Notes: generated by a model not told the origin, from the letters alone. DNA of 64,000 bases from Myxosarcina sp. GI1 (GCF_000756305.1 NZ_JRFE01000016.1:217132-281131); one strand, 5' to 3'. Counted from the stretch's first letter, positions 19,443 to 28,473 are shown. Translations and numbers: made by a program.

Positions 19443-20075
19443 ATGACAGACACAGACAAGATCGAAAGATCGATTACGGCTTTAATTTTGGCTGGAGGTC
19501 AAAGTTCTCGTATGGGAACAGATAAAGCTTTGCTAACTTGGGAAAACAAAACTCTGCTGTTTCAAATGTGCCAAATTGCTGCTGAGTGTTCGACCTCGGT
19601 TTACGTAGTAACACCTTGGATTTATAAATATCGAGATATCCTACCACCAGGATGTAAGTTAATAGAAGAAAAATTAGTTTTACCCGAACGCAACTCTAAT
19701 TCACCATTAATTGGTTTTACTCAGGGATTACGACAGGTAACATCTAAATGGGTATTACTACTTCCTTGCGATTTACCTCTGCTATCTTCGTCTCAAATTA
19801 AACAGTGGATTCCCTATTTGGCAACAGTATTATCCACAGAAATCGCTCTGCTACCGCGTCACCCCAAAGGCTGGGAACCTTTATGTGGTTTTTATCGCTG
19901 TAGTTGTTTGCCGTTACTCGAAACCTATATTGCCGAGGGTGGTAAGTCTTTTCAAGGGTGGCTCGCACGTTATCAGGTTAGAGAGTTACCAGTTAAAGAT
20001 AGACAAATTTTATTCAATTGCAATACGCCCAAAGATTGGCGCATCGCCAAGGAAAAACAGGCAAACTATGAATGA
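19443..20075 (+). CDS. mobA: Molybdenum cofactor guanylyltransferase MobA
   Basis: 210 residues from the ATG at 19443. The open frame extends further upstream to 19347 but only through the divergent membrane-protein gene, so the ATG 19443 is preferred. The nucleotidyltransferase signature LILAGGQSSRMGTDKALLTW starts near residue 13, and the metal-binding loop LLLPCDLPLL near residue 100. MobA adds GMP to molybdopterin to make the bis-MGD cofactor of, for example, nitrate reductase. The stop overlaps the next gene's start (ATGAATGA region, 8 bp), indicating translational coupling. Confidence 0.92.
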   Translation: MTDTDKIERSITALILAGGQSSRMGTDKALLTWENKTLLFQMCQIAAECSTSVYVVTPWIYKYRDILPPGCKLIEEKLVLPERNSNSPLIGFTQGLRQVTSKWVLLLPCDLPLLSSSQIKQWIPYLATVLSTEIALLPRHPKGWEPLCGFYRCSCLPLLETYIAEGGKSFQGWLARYQVRELPVKDRQILFNCNTPKDWRIAKEKQANYE

Positions 20076-20949
20076 ACAGTTCGTTCCTCAATTCACCAAT
20101 GATGGCTCTCAAACTTTCTTCTCGAAGAAATTTAACGAAGCTTTTCATTCTTATCATGGTGCCAAACAGGAGGCAGAAACAAAATATGTCGAACCTACTT
20201 TAATTAAAGCAAAAGCCAGACAAAGTACAAAAATTTATCTACTCGATGTTTGCTATGGTTTGGGTTATAACAGTGCAGCAGCTATAGAAGCAATTTGGTC
20301 GGTAAATCCTCGATGTCACATTGAGTTATTTGGCTTGGAACTCGAACCGTCCGTTCCCCGTCAGGCTAGCTTGAAGCGGTTGTTATCTTCCTGGCGACAA
20401 CCAATTCCCCAACTCTTAGATGGTCTAGCTTTTAATTCTCAGATAACAGAGCGATATTTAAAGGCAAAATTGTTGTTTGGTGATGCCAGACAGACTATCC
20501 AGCAAATTTTTCGCTTGGGATGGCAGGCTGATGCGATTTTTCTCGATCCTTTTTCGCCACCTAAGTGTCCTCAGCTTTGGACGGTAGAGTTTATCGCCAT
20601 AGTAGCTAAATGTCTCAAGCCGTCGGGCAGATTGGCAACATATTCTTGTGCGGCGGCAGTGCGTTCGGCTTTATCTCTTGCTGGACTGCAATTTGGTTCG
20701 ATTTACCTTGCTAATAGATCTCCAGGTACAATTGCTAGTTTGGCAGCAGCTAATTTACCGCCACTGACACTGCAAGAACGCGAACATCTCGTTACTCGTG
20801 CGGCTGTTCCCTATCGCGATCGCTGGTTGAATGCTTCTGCTGCCGAAATCGAGGTTCGCCGTCAACAAGAACAAAATAATAGTCAGTTAGAGCCATCGTC
20901 CAAGTGGAAAAAAAGGTGGCTAATGTCGCGCGAGCGACTGCCAAATTAA
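20068..20949 (+). CDS. MnmC-like (DUF752) SAM-dependent methyltransferase
   Basis: 293 residues from the ATG at 20068, which overlaps mobA by 8 bp; the frame is open back to 19885 but inside mobA. An N-terminal segment with QFTNDGSQTFFSKKFNEAFHS and YHGAKQEAE (in pieces) matches the MTase domain of MnmC. The SAM-binding motif is LLDVCYGLGYNSAAA near residue 55, and the later catalytic-region motif is FLDPFSPPKCPQLW near residue 168. MnmC-type enzymes complete mnm5-(s2)U34 of tRNA by methylating nm5U. The FAD oxidase half of E. coli MnmC is absent, which is usual for cyanobacterial and plant proteins. Confidence 0.88.
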   Translation: MNEQFVPQFTNDGSQTFFSKKFNEAFHSYHGAKQEAETKYVEPTLIKAKARQSTKIYLLDVCYGLGYNSAAAIEAIWSVNPRCHIELFGLELEPSVPRQASLKRLLSSWRQPIPQLLDGLAFNSQITERYLKAKLLFGDARQTIQQIFRLGWQADAIFLDPFSPPKCPQLWTVEFIAIVAKCLKPSGRLATYSCAAAVRSALSLAGLQFGSIYLANRSPGTIASLAAANLPPLTLQEREHLVTRAAVPYRDRWLNASAAEIEVRRQQEQNNSQLEPSSKWKKRWLMSRERLPN

Positions 20950-21272
20950 GTAAATATATCTAACTAATAACTACGAAGTAAAATTTGCCCGAAAAATATC
21001 CGTAATAAAACCGATCTCAAATTCTTCGATTGCCAGCATAATAAGTAGGATCGAACAACAAAATAAAAAATCGAGAATAATTATCAAGTTACTGTGTCGT
21101 GGATATTGTATACAATTAAGTGCGGCTTGCCAGTTATTTTTGAGTTATAAAGAAAACATTATTTCTGTTAAAGCCTTATCGTACTCTCTTTGAAGATTAA
21201 TAATTTTAGCTTTATTTTTTAGACAAATAAACAGCTAATATACTAGTTACTAAGAAATTGTAGTCTGAAAAA
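20950..21272. other. Intergenic region upstream of the HD-GYP regulator
   Basis: 323 bases, AT-rich, with no supportable gene, RNA or repeat. It is expected to contain the promoter of the gene at 21273. Confidence 0.45.
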
Positions 21273-22280
21273 ATGTCTGGATTTTTCTCATCGGCTAAGG
21301 TTAATTCACCAAGGTTCAATAATATTGGCATTATTACTGTTCCTAAAATTTTGATTATCGACAATTGCCGTCTCAGTCGCATGACCATAGCAGACTTACT
21401 ATCGTTTGATGGCTATGAAATATCAGAAGTAAACAACAATTCGACAATATTCGAGCATATAATCGAACAACAGCCAGATATCATTCTTTTAGATGTGATG
21501 ACGAAAGAAATAGATGGCTTTGAAATTTGTCGACGCTTAAAGCAAAATTCTGATACTGGCAATATTCCGATTATGCTGATGTCTGTTACCGACTCTCGCG
21601 AGGAGCGTCTTAAAGGAATAAGGGCTGGCGGAGATGACTTTCTAATTAAGCCTATAGATCGTATCGAACTATTAACGCGAGTTAAATCTCTAATCGAACG
21701 CAAACGTCTCGACGATGGTTTGTATCAAACAGAACAGGTTTTGTTTTCTATTGCCAAAGCTGTAGAAAGCCGTTCCTCTGATGGGGGAAGTTCCGCCAGA
21801 ACCACAGTTTTAGCGAGGGATTTTGGCACATACTTACAGCTTACACCCGAAGAGATCGATAATTTACTATTTGCTGCCCATCTTCACGATATTGGTACGA
21901 TCGCCATTCCCGATGCTGTCATGTTAAAAAAAGGCAAGTTAACCGCTAAGGAAAAAGAACTCATTAGTCAGCATGTCTTGATTGGCGAAAAAATTTGTCA
22001 GCCTTTACGCAATCGCAGTGGTGTACTGCCCATTATTCGACATCATCACGAACGCTGGGATGGAACGGGTTATCCCGATGGGTTGGCAGGGGACAGCATT
22101 CCCTATTTAGCTCAAGTATTTCAAATTATTGATATTTATGATGCTCTAACTAGCGAACGTCCGCACAAACAGGCTTATACTCCCAATGAAGCTCTGGCAA
22201 TAATTACAGAAGAAACTCAAAAAGGTTGGCGCAATCCTAGTTTGGTTGCTAATTTTGCTGCATTTATTCACGAAAATTAA
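21273..22280 (+). CDS. Response regulator with (degenerate) HD-GYP domain
   Basis: 335 residues. A receiver domain spans about residues 25-142 with phosphoacceptor Asp74 (IILLDVMTKEIDG) and Lys near 126 (FLIKPID). The first acidic pair is DN rather than DD. The HD-GYP domain follows: HLHDIGTIAIPD (His205-Asp206), SQHVLIG, and HHERWDGTGYPDGLAG. Such proteins hydrolyse cyclic-di-GMP. Two features deviate: the family's first His (in GHSxRV) is replaced in the sequence GGSSARTTV, and the Lys of HDIGK is Thr. Activity may thus be altered or lost. It is convergent with exbB. Confidence 0.9.
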   Translation: MSGFFSSAKVNSPRFNNIGIITVPKILIIDNCRLSRMTIADLLSFDGYEISEVNNNSTIFEHIIEQQPDIILLDVMTKEIDGFEICRRLKQNSDTGNIPIMLMSVTDSREERLKGIRAGGDDFLIKPIDRIELLTRVKSLIERKRLDDGLYQTEQVLFSIAKAVESRSSDGGSSARTTVLARDFGTYLQLTPEEIDNLLFAAHLHDIGTIAIPDAVMLKKGKLTAKEKELISQHVLIGEKICQPLRNRSGVLPIIRHHHERWDGTGYPDGLAGDSIPYLAQVFQIIDIYDALTSERPHKQAYTPNEALAIITEETQKGWRNPSLVANFAAFIHEN

Positions 22281-22291
22281 GCGTTGCTATG

Positions 22292-22316
22292 GGTAGTAGC
22301 GATCGCCAATACTACC
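22292..22316. terminator. Hairpin between convergent HD-GYP and exbB genes
   Basis: GGTAGTA (22292-22298) pairs with TACTACC (22310-22316); the loop contains a GCGATCGC octamer. There is no T-run, so termination is only suggested by its place between two stop codons. Confidence 0.35.
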
Positions 22317-22318
22317 AA

Positions 22319-22972
22319 CTACGAACTATAAACTCCAAACTCACTTTGTTGTCGTTCGTATTTTTCTAAGTGTAACAATTCTAGCTGTCCTCCATACTCC
22401 TGGATCGTAGCCAATTGTCGTGAATACAAACCTTTAAAGGTACTAGCAAAAAATAGGGTAACTAGTGCCACTACCAAACCTGCAGCGGTAGAAACTAAAG
22501 CTTCTCCAATGCCAGAGGTTACTCCTGTAGCTTGAGACTGTTGAAAATCGCCAATTTTCAAAGAACCTAAAGAAGTAATCAAGCCTAAAACCGTTCCCAG
22601 TAAGCCTAAAAGTGGAGCCATACTGATAATCGTCCCAAAAGCATTATTAAATCGTTTCAAAACTGGAATTTCCGCTTGTACGGCACTTTCTAAAGCCAAC
22701 TCAAACTTTTGCGGTGTCGAACGCTTGAGAGAAATAGCAACCAAAAAAATTCGCGCGATCGGTAGCTGTCGATTGCGTTTGAGCAAAGTCTTGGTCATTT
22801 CCACATCATCTCGGTAAAGATTGAGAATGCGTTCGAGTAACTTGGTTTGCCGACGTGATAAACGCCACCAAAAGAGCGATCGCTCCAGAATCATTGCTAG
22901 AGAAATAACTGAAAGGATTAAGAGCGGCAACATCACCACTCCACCTGTTTTAAAAAGTTGAATTGCATTCAT
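22319..22972 (-). CDS. exbB: MotA/TolQ/ExbB proton channel family protein
   Basis: 217 residues with three transmembrane segments: about 10-30, 108-130 (MAPLLGLLGTVLGLI) and 150-180 (GEALVSTAAGLVVALVTLFFA). The second and third carry the conserved Gly/Thr residues of the ExbB/TolQ pentameric channel. With ExbD it converts the proton motive force into movement of TonB. It is 41 bases downstream of a TonB gene on the same strand, which supports ExbB over TolQ. No exbD follows; the next gene is convergent. Confidence 0.9.
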   Translation of the reverse strand: MNAIQLFKTGGVVMLPLLILSVISLAMILERSLFWWRLSRRQTKLLERILNLYRDDVEMTKTLLKRNRQLPIARIFLVAISLKRSTPQKFELALESAVQAEIPVLKRFNNAFGTIISMAPLLGLLGTVLGLITSLGSLKIGDFQQSQATGVTSGIGEALVSTAAGLVVALVTLFFASTFKGLYSRQLATIQEYGGQLELLHLEKYERQQSEFGVYSS

Positions 22973-23013
22973 ATAGCTAGAACAATACTGCCAAAGATTG
23001 ATTAGATTGCATT

Positions 23014-23994
23014 CTAGCGGTAATAGATATTAAAGTTAAATTCAATATTCAAAGAATTTCGGGGATAGCTTGCAGGCAATGCCTCAAAAGGTGCCGATTG
23101 TCTTACCGCTGCTAGAGCTTCGCGATCGGCTAGCTCCGAACCAGAGGAGCTGGCTATAGTTAGTTGGGTAATATTGCCGTCTGGTTGAATGACAAAAGTA
23201 AGTACGGTATGTCGTTCGTCACTGGCAACTTGAGGATTCCAGTTACGTTTTACCCGTCGTCTAATCTCGTCAAAATACGAACTCATTTCCAAATTTTGCC
23301 GAGCATCCAAGCCACTAAAATTTTGGGCTTCTTGGCTAGCATTTGCCTGAAGGTTAAAAAATGTACTTCCAGCATCGTCGGCAAAAGATCGCTGATAACT
23401 ACCACCTAACAAACTAGACGCACCCGTATCGGGAGAATTTGCAGCAACTGATTCTTTTTTTGGGGCAGCAGGTTTAGTAGTGGTTGGAGATGTTGGAGTA
23501 GTCAAAACATCTGAGTTGGGCTGAGCTACTTTCGCACTTTGAGTTGGAGCTTTAGCTGTAGCTGACGGTTTTTGTGTCTTTGAAGGTTTAGCAGGAGGTT
23601 CTAGCGGTTTGGGTGCTGGTGGCGTAGGAACTGTCTGGGGAGCTACTGCCGTTGGCGCAGTTGTAGTTGGTGTTTGTGGTTTTGGTGGCGAATCGAGTTC
23701 CTTTGCCGACTCACCAGTGTTGTCATTTGCAGGAGGCAATTCTGGTTTTACCTCGCCCCGTGAGATGGAGTTACGAGTCGCTTGTCGCTTAGTTTCTGGC
23801 GGGGGTTCTTTAGTAGCTGTTTCGGCAGGAACTTCGATAAACTCAATCGGAGTGGGTGTGTTTTGTGTGGTAGTCGATGGCGATCGCTCCAACCACAGCC
23901 AAATTAGCAATCCAGCTAGATGAATTGCTACCGAAGTCAAGATAAAGATCGAGAATGTTTGGTAACGATGTCGAGCAGAATGGCTTTTGTCCAC
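23014..23994 (-). CDS. TonB-family energy transducer
   Basis: 326 residues from a GTG start. One N-terminal transmembrane anchor (about residues 14-36) is followed by a long Pro/Thr/Ala-rich spacer (about 40-190) that would cross the periplasm. The C-terminal TonB domain (about 235-326) has YFDEIRRRVKRNWNPQ, LTFVIQPDGNIT and the terminal strand LNIEFNFNIYY. TonB carries energy to outer-membrane receptors for siderophores or cobalamin. It probably forms an operon with exbB. The anchor lacks the classical SHLS histidine motif but has a His (SVAIHLAG). Confidence 0.9.
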   Translation of the reverse strand: MDKSHSARHRYQTFSIFILTSVAIHLAGLLIWLWLERSPSTTTQNTPTPIEFIEVPAETATKEPPPETKRQATRNSISRGEVKPELPPANDNTGESAKELDSPPKPQTPTTTAPTAVAPQTVPTPPAPKPLEPPAKPSKTQKPSATAKAPTQSAKVAQPNSDVLTTPTSPTTTKPAAPKKESVAANSPDTGASSLLGGSYQRSFADDAGSTFFNLQANASQEAQNFSGLDARQNLEMSSYFDEIRRRVKRNWNPQVASDERHTVLTFVIQPDGNITQLTIASSSGSELADREALAAVRQSAPFEALPASYPRNSLNIEFNFNIYYR

Positions 23995-24102
23995 AGTTAT
24001 TTTTTAAAAAATTTCTAACGCTAGGGTTTGAGCTAAATAAAATTTGCCACTTAGTCTATCTCAATTATTATCGCGTTCTGACACTTTGCTTGCCAGTTAT
24101 AA

Positions 24103-24131
24103 AAAACCTCTGTCTATAAGACAAAGGTTTT
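24103..24131 (-). terminator. Hairpin terminator of the membrane-bound response regulator
   Basis: AAAACCT.TGTCT pairs with AGACA.AGGTTTT around a short ATA loop and overlaps the TAG stop at 24114-24116. Reading along the minus strand it ends in a T-run, as expected for intrinsic termination of the gene ending here. Confidence 0.65.
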
Positions 24132-24875
24132 AATAGCTACAAATAAAACTAAAATTGTTACCACCATAAATGCCCCAAGTAAAAAACCACTAATAAACAA
24201 TGTGTTTTGTCGTTTTTTATCTAAATAATATTTGACCGAAGTACGACCTGAATATCTGCCATTTAGCAATTTTCTTCGATCTGAGCGAGAGCTAAATTCG
24301 TTTTGTCCGTAAGCAATTTTGTTAGTTAAATTGACAATTTTAGTTTCTTGAGATTCGACTGCCCGTCTTAGTTCTAAGATTCGGTCGGTAAGGTCTGAAA
24401 GAAGAACGGACGCATTAGACCGCGACAGAGAAATTTTTGGTTCTTCGGTTTCAATGGCACTAGAAGTAGTTTCTTCATTCCAGTTACCAATAATCGGTCC
24501 GAGATTAAAAAATCCCTTTACCGTCAAATGAATAATCTCAACCAAATCTTTGGGACTGGTAGTTTTTAAAACGTAACCTCTCGCTCCCGCTCTTAAAGCC
24601 AAATTTAACTGCTGTTTATCGTCTCTGGTAGTAAACAATACAACCATTACATTAGTGAAAGTTTCGGATATAATTTTTGTGGCTTCTATGCCATTCATAA
24701 TAGGCATTTCAATATCCATAAGTACGATATCGGGCTGACATTTTTCTATAGTATCGATTGCCTCTTTACCGTTACTAGCCGCTCCTACAACCGAGATGTC
24801 TGGTATGCTATCTAAATGAATTTTTAGAAATTCTCTGATAGTGCTTTGGTCGTCAACTATAGCAAGTTTAATCAT
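24114..24875 (-). CDS. Response regulator with C-terminal membrane anchor, no DNA-binding domain
   Basis: 253 residues. The N-terminal receiver (about 1-120) has DD at 8-9, phosphoacceptor Asp54 (IVLMDIEMPIMNG), Thr near 82 and Lys near 104, like the NarL/FixJ group. Instead of the expected LuxR-type helix-turn-helix there is a polar linker. A predicted coiled coil (LSDLTDRILELRRAVESQ) at about 158-185 follows, then a basic stretch and one strong transmembrane helix at about 225-250. It should therefore be a membrane-tethered receiver that signals by protein contact. It is transcribed toward tonB-exbB on the same strand, but with a terminator between. Confidence 0.85.
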   Translation of the reverse strand: MIKLAIVDDQSTIREFLKIHLDSIPDISVVGAASNGKEAIDTIEKCQPDIVLMDIEMPIMNGIEATKIISETFTNVMVVLFTTRDDKQQLNLALRAGARGYVLKTTSPKDLVEIIHLTVKGFFNLGPIIGNWNEETTSSAIETEEPKISLSRSNASVLLSDLTDRILELRRAVESQETKIVNLTNKIAYGQNEFSSRSDRRKLLNGRYSGRTSVKYYLDKKRQNTLFISGFLLGAFMVVTILVLFVAIKTFVL

Positions 24876-25153
24876 TTATTTGGTCGCTCGATCTAAAACA
24901 GCATAGTACAAATTTCTGATGAGATTTTCTGAAACATCTCATTTGAGTTTTTTCCTGTTGCAAGGATAAAGCCAAAATTTTTCTAGATAGATATTTAATT
25001 TTAATAAAATGTAATATATATCAAGATTATAGAGGAACACCTGAGAAATAGATCCAACAGGGCAAACAAAAAATTATTACTATAGTGTAGTAAAGAGCAA
25101 ATCTCGACTAAAAATTGCTCGATAAGATATTTTATTGCTTCAGGAGACTGTTA

Positions 25154-26866
25154 ATGCTGAGACTCGAACGTGTAAGTAAAATTTATCCTACTGGAGAAGT
25201 TCTCAAAGATGTCACCTGGGAAGTAAAAGTAGGCGAAAAAGTAGGTTTGGTAGGAGTTAATGGTGCGGGAAAATCTACCCAGCTAAAAATTATTACTGGC
25301 GAAGTCGAACCAACTGCGGGAGAAGTCATTCGTCCTACCAGTTTGCGTATTGCTTATTTAACTCAAGAGTTTGAAGTCGAACCAACACGGACTGTAAAAG
25401 AAGAATTTTGGACTGTTTTTTCCGAAGCCAATAAAATTCAGCAGTCAATGTATAAAGTGCAACAGTTAATGGAGACTGCCACTCCGCAAGAACTCGATAA
25501 ATTAATCGAACGGTTAGATAAGCTACAGCGAAAATTTGAAGCTTTAGACGGTTATGTTTTGGATGCCCAAATTGAAAAAATTCTACCTGAAATGGGGTTT
25601 AGTATTGAAGATGGCGATCGCCTGGTAAGTTCCTTTAGCGGTGGTTGGCAAATGCGAATGAGTTTGGGGAAAATCTTGTTGCAAGAACCAGATGTCTTAC
25701 TGTTAGACGAACCGACCAATCATCTGGATTTAGAAACTATTGAATGGCTAGAGAACTATCTTAAAGGTATCAACACACCTATGGTAGTCGTCTCTCACGA
25801 TCGAGAATTTCTCGACCGTCTCTGTACTAAAATAGTTGAAACCGAACGGGGTTTTTCGACTACTTATCTTGGTAATTACTCGGCATACTTACAGCAAAAA
25901 GCTGAAAATCGAACCGCTCAAGAGGCTACTTTCGATCGCCAACAAAAAGAACTTGCCAAACAGCAAGAATTTATCGAAAAATTTCGCGCCAGTGCCACTA
26001 GAAGTACTCAGGCTAAAAGCCGTGAAAAGCAGTTGGCAAAAGTAGACTTGGTTGAAGCTCCTACAGCAAATCTACGCGGTTTGAAGTTTCGTTTTCCTCC
26101 TTCTCCTCGTAGCGGTAGAGAAGTAGTTAAAATCGAAGATTTAGTTCACACCTATGACAACAACATTTTGTTTTTAGGCGCGGATCTGACCATCGAACGG
26201 GGCGATCGCATTGCAATTTTAGGTCCAAACGGTGCGGGTAAATCGACTTTGCTCCGCATGATTATGGGAATGGAACCCCATGATGAGGGAACGGTAGCTT
26301 TGGGTAAGCACAATGTAATTCCCAGTTATTTCGAGCAAAATCAAGCCGAAGCTTTAGACCTCGAAAAAACGGTAATGAATACTATTCATGATGAAGTACC
26401 AGACTGGAAAAACGAGGAAGTTCGTACTTTATTAGGACAATTTTTGTTTAGTGGCGATACGGTATTTAAACCAGTCAAAGCTTTGAGCGGTGGCGAAAAA
26501 GCACGTCTGGCTCTAGCAAAAATGTTACTTTCTCCCGCCAATTTCTTAATTTTAGACGAGCCGACCAATCATCTGGATATTCCTGCCAAGGAAATGCTGG
26601 AAGAAGCTTTACAACAATATGATGGAACAGCAATTATTGTTTCTCACGATCGCTATTTTATTTCTCAAGCTGCTAATAAAATTGTCGAAATTCGTGACGG
26701 AGAATTAGTTGTTTATCTAGGAGATTATCACTACTATTTAGATAAAATTGCTGAAGAAAAAGAACGAGCCAGACAAAAACTAGAAGCAGAAAAAAAAGCT
26801 GCTAAACAAGCAGAAAAAAGAGCCAAGCAAGCTGCAAAGAAAAAACAAAAAAAATCCAAAGTGTAG
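25154..26866 (+). CDS. ABC-F family ATPase (duplicated ATP-binding cassettes)
   Basis: 570 residues. The ATG at 25154 is chosen because AGGAG (25142-25146) lies 7 bases before it; the frame is open to 25115. Two cassettes: Walker A GVNGAGKST near residue 36 and GPNGAGKST near residue 363; signatures FSGGWQMR and LSGGEKAR; Walker B LLLDEPTNHLD and LILDEPTNHLD. No membrane domains are present. An EtoA-like linker with charged helices joins the cassettes, and the tail is a Lys/Ala-rich basic helix. ABC-F proteins act on ribosomes to resolve stalling or confer antibiotic protection; this one resembles the Uup/EttA-like housekeeping group. Confidence 0.94.
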   Translation: MLRLERVSKIYPTGEVLKDVTWEVKVGEKVGLVGVNGAGKSTQLKIITGEVEPTAGEVIRPTSLRIAYLTQEFEVEPTRTVKEEFWTVFSEANKIQQSMYKVQQLMETATPQELDKLIERLDKLQRKFEALDGYVLDAQIEKILPEMGFSIEDGDRLVSSFSGGWQMRMSLGKILLQEPDVLLLDEPTNHLDLETIEWLENYLKGINTPMVVVSHDREFLDRLCTKIVETERGFSTTYLGNYSAYLQQKAENRTAQEATFDRQQKELAKQQEFIEKFRASATRSTQAKSREKQLAKVDLVEAPTANLRGLKFRFPPSPRSGREVVKIEDLVHTYDNNILFLGADLTIERGDRIAILGPNGAGKSTLLRMIMGMEPHDEGTVALGKHNVIPSYFEQNQAEALDLEKTVMNTIHDEVPDWKNEEVRTLLGQFLFSGDTVFKPVKALSGGEKARLALAKMLLSPANFLILDEPTNHLDIPAKEMLEEALQQYDGTAIIVSHDRYFISQAANKIVEIRDGELVVYLGDYHYYLDKIAEEKERARQKLEAEKKAAKQAEKRAKQAAKKKQKKSKV

Positions 26867-26906
26867 TGGGTTTTGTTAAAAACATTAAGCCTAAAAAAAA
26901 CGAAGG

Positions 26907-27066
26907 TAATAGGTAATGGTAATACCGCTTCTCAAAGCAGCGCGTTCCCTAGCGTCTTGAAAAGACGCGGGGTCGCTGCTCAAAAGTAACTGGAGAGATA
27001 GAAATGTAACTTTAATTGTTATAAGAACTTAAACCCTTCTTTTAGCCTAGTGCCTATTGCCTATTG
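26907..27066. repeat. Repeat-rich intergenic segment with palindromic element
   Basis: Contains a nested palindrome at 26936-26980: outer arms AGCAGCG/CGCTGCT and an inner stem GCGTCTT/AAGACGC. It is flanked by short TAATAGG-type motifs and a CCTATTGCCTATTGCCT direct repeat near 27049-27065. A second copy of the palindrome's flanks is at 61168-61205 on the other strand. This looks like a dispersed cyanobacterial repeat, not a gene. Confidence 0.6.
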
Positions 27067-27137
27067 CCTGTTTCCTCCCAATTCTCTCATTATCTTCGAG
27101 AATTGGTATAACTATCTAGCGCAATCGATCTAAAATA

Positions 27138-27596
27138 ATGGACTTAGAAAATCAACTAAAAATTTTGATAGATGAGGCACCACAATATGGAATCTCACCC
27201 ATAATAATTCAAAAAGCGATCGCTCCAGTGCTGCAATTATTTGCCGAACAATTGCAGCATTCAGAATATTACATTCTCCAAAATTTAGAGGAAAACTGGG
27301 TTTTAACAACTATCGCCAACTCAGATCGCCAGCAAAAAAAAGTTATTTATGCTTTCACTAGTGTTAGAGATGCTGCAACTTTTCAAGCCAATGCCGATCC
27401 TAGTATCATTGCTGCTGCTATTCCCGTGACTCACCTATTGTTTCGTTTGTTTTCCTTAGAACAGGTAGACAGCATTTTTTTTCTTAATGATTCTCACAAT
27501 CTTAATACAGGGATCGAGGTACGGCGCGATCGCTTGTTTCAACTAATTCAACAGCAACTCCAGCAAATTACTCAAGTTCCCCCCGATATTGCCTGA
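27138..27596 (+). CDS. Conserved hypothetical protein
   Basis: 152 residues from an ATG. No transmembrane segment or signal peptide is seen. The sequence alternates helices and strands (HSEYYILQNLEENWVLTTI; VIYAFTSVRDAATFQ), ends in Gln-rich helix (LIQQQLQQI), and looks like a small soluble alpha/beta protein. Base and codon use match the neighbours, and the reading frame is free of stops over its whole length, so I take it as a real gene. I do not recognise the family or a function. The repeat-rich segment separates it from the ABC-F gene. Confidence 0.65.
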   Translation: MDLENQLKILIDEAPQYGISPIIIQKAIAPVLQLFAEQLQHSEYYILQNLEENWVLTTIANSDRQQKKVIYAFTSVRDAATFQANADPSIIAAAIPVTHLLFRLFSLEQVDSIFFLNDSHNLNTGIEVRRDRLFQLIQQQLQQITQVPPDIA

Positions 27597-27887
27597 GTAC
27601 GAGCGATTGCTCTAATTAAGTATTGTTTCTGACTGGAGGTTTGACAATCGAACTTAGCAGTTTAAATATTGATATTTATATCAAATTGAAATTAATCGCT
27701 CCCTCAACAAATTATTATTACTATAATGAAATTTTCGTGCTTTAAAAATGCTGAAAAAAGCTTTGCTTTAGTAGTTTTAAGTCGAGGTCCCGCATGAGTT
27801 TTTGCCTTGCTTTCCTCGATTATTAAGCAAGCTCAAATTCCGATCGTTAATATTAATGTCGCTCTAATTATTCTAATTATAAGGTGT

Positions 27888-28412
27888 ATGTATAAACCGC
27901 AAAATAATAGCGATCTCTCAAAAGGATTGTGGGTAGAATCCAATCGCTTTTATGCTTTGGGAGAATACTCCTGTCCTGTGTGTCGTCACGGAAAAATTGC
28001 GGCGATGCCACTAATGGAAACCTTTGCCTGTAACTTCTGCCAGCACATTTTTACGGCAAATTTTGATAAACAGCTTTTGAAAATGGCTGATAGTCAACTA
28101 CCATTAACCTGGTATTGGAATGGTAAAAATTGGAAGGGTATACATCGAGAAGGTACCGAAATTGGCTGGGGTTATCTATTATTTGGGCTGAGTTTCGTGA
28201 TTTTTCCCACTTCAATCGTTGGTTTGGGAACTTATTTGTTTCCTCCCCTACCAGGTAGTCCTTTATCTTGGCTGCCCGTATTCTGGACGGTGCTAACTTT
28301 TTTGACCCATTTACTCTGTCTGGTTTGGCTGTTAATAGAGTACTATCAGTTTCCAATTTTTCTCTATGTCGGAGCTATAAAGAGAAGGTTGCTCGCCAGA
28401 AGTTTGGGTTAA
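27888..28412 (+). CDS. Membrane protein with zinc-ribbon-like N-terminus
   Basis: 174 residues from the ATG at 27888, chosen because AAGGTG sits just before it; the frame is open to 27807. Two CxxC pairs (YSCPVCRHG and FACNFCQH, about residues 27-53) form a zinc-ribbon-like unit. Two transmembrane segments follow (about 92-115 LLFGLSFVIFPTSIVGLG; 130-155 VFWTVLTFLTHLLCLVWL). The C-terminus is basic. It appears to be a conserved cyanobacterial protein of unknown role. Its stop faces ccmK4 on the opposite strand. Confidence 0.72.
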   Translation: MYKPQNNSDLSKGLWVESNRFYALGEYSCPVCRHGKIAAMPLMETFACNFCQHIFTANFDKQLLKMADSQLPLTWYWNGKNWKGIHREGTEIGWGYLLFGLSFVIFPTSIVGLGTYLFPPLPGSPLSWLPVFWTVLTFLTHLLCLVWLLIEYYQFPIFLYVGAIKRRLLARSLG

Positions 28413-28473
28413 TTTACTCGCTATTAAAAAAACTATAGGGGCAGCTTATCGACCGCCCTCTAAGAAATTGAAT

